Source of the DNA: an uncultured Ruminococcus sp.
GTDB taxonomy: Bacteria; Bacillota; Clostridia; Oscillospirales; Ruminococcaceae
Assembly: GCA_947175005.1 (NCBI GenBank)
Contig: CAMWLD010000154.1
Location: forward strand, 1 to 5,765
Reading direction: 5' to 3'
DNA: 5,765 nt
Position numbers and translations under genes: made by a program
The notes under the pieces: model-generated
Database searches by the model: none
What the model was told of the DNA's origin: nothing
Seen by the model: only the letters and a program-made list of their open reading frames with translations
Shown here: in pieces, positions 5,355-5,765 of the stretch
Layout of the letters: each line of letters starts with the position of its first letter
How positions within the stretch are numbered: the stretch's first letter is position 1

Positions 5355-5765
5355 TTATATATTTTTATCTTCTGCATTGGAGATGACGTCAAAAACAAAG
5401 ATATACAGTGCATAAACAAGCGGCTCGCATAAACCTCTTAAAGCGATCGTATAGTAAGCATTTCCGTACAGTCCGTTAAATGTTTCGTGAAGCATATTTA
5501 CTTCAACTATTCCAAGTACATTATACAAAAGCGAGGTGGCCGCCAAAGATATTACGGCAATACGGATAAATCTGCGGTTTGCTTTTGCATTGACGATTTC
5601 GCCGCTGTAGGAGAGCATGACCTTCCCTATCATAATAAGAGAAATAACGGCAGACGCTGCTGTCGGAAGCTCTTTAAAGAAACGGAAAATAACAAGCTTC
5701 GTATATGCTTCGGGCGAATTTGCACTGCCCGAGGGCAAGTCCATGTATATATTGTAAAAAGGGAT
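5355..5765 (-). CDS. C-terminal part of an unrecognised membrane protein, cut by the right edge
   Basis: A minus-strand frame of 136 visible codons ends at a TAA at 5357-5355, converging on the transporter operon. An ATG at 5744-5742 would give 129 residues, but no ribosome binding site precedes it, and the frame stays open to the window edge (IPFYNIY upstream), so the true start is probably outside. Numbered from that ATG, hydrophobic segments lie at about 27-45, 59-81 and 97-121, so the visible part likely crosses the membrane three times. The short segment around 82-96 (VNMLHETFNGLYGNA) is a polar loop, and the tail SNAEDKNI is acidic and polar. The coding frame has sensible composition and no internal stop. 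I do not recognise a family and see no catalytic motif, and its orientation gives no functional link to the transporter. Confidence 0.75.
   Translation of the reverse strand: MPFYNIYMDLPSGSANSPEAYTKLVIFRFFKELPTAASAVISLIMIGKVMLSYSGEIVNAKANRRFIRIAVISLAATSLLYNVLGIVEVNMLHETFNGLYGNAYYTIALRGLCEPLVYALYIFVFDVISNAEDKNI

Noticed and set aside
1..5765. CRISPR array, insertion sequence, tRNA or rRNA
   Set aside because: No regularly spaced repeats of CRISPR length, no transposase frame with terminal inverted repeats, and no cloverleaf or rRNA-like stretch was seen on either strand.

Overview
The window looks like chromosomal DNA of a low-to-mid-GC Gram-positive bacterium, most likely a gut or rumen clostridium of the Ruminococcus/Oscillospiraceae type. 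This is inferred from a YtrA-type GntR regulator, AGGAGG-like ribosome binding sites, AT-rich intergenic DNA next to GC-richer genes, and a macrolide-exporter-like transporter that has an adaptor but no outer-membrane partner. No sequence search was possible, so the taxon is a guess.

Layout. Bases 1-605 hold no confident protein gene. A possible gene start runs off the left edge on the minus strand. Next come an AT-rich block with two promoter-like elements, helically phased ATTTTAAT repeats and several dyads, and then a 91-base segment (270-360) that can fold into a long hairpin starting almost exactly at a predicted transcription start. Bases 606-5347 form one plus-strand transcription unit. 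It contains a strong sigma-A-type promoter buried in a 55-bp dyad, a 123-aa YtrA-family repressor, a 671-aa membrane fusion (adaptor) protein, a MacB/LolD-type ABC ATPase, a MacB/FtsX-type permease, and a good intrinsic terminator. Bases 5355-5765 are the 3' end of a convergent minus-strand gene for a membrane protein I do not recognise.

How the genes work together. The ATPase and the four-helix permease should form a MacB-like mechanotransmission transporter (the Gram-positive counterpart is YknYZ). The adaptor is anchored by one N-terminal membrane helix and would sit on the permease outside the cell. The regulator probably represses the whole unit from the dyad over its own promoter, releasing it on an envelope or antibiotic signal as other YtrA-type regulators do. 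The substrate cannot be read from the sequence.

The most unusual features are the adaptor, whose predicted coiled-coil hairpin has arms of about 175 residues and makes it nearly twice the usual family length; the large nested operator-like dyad; a repetitive Asp-Ser tail on the ATPase; and the unexplained structured segment at 270-360.
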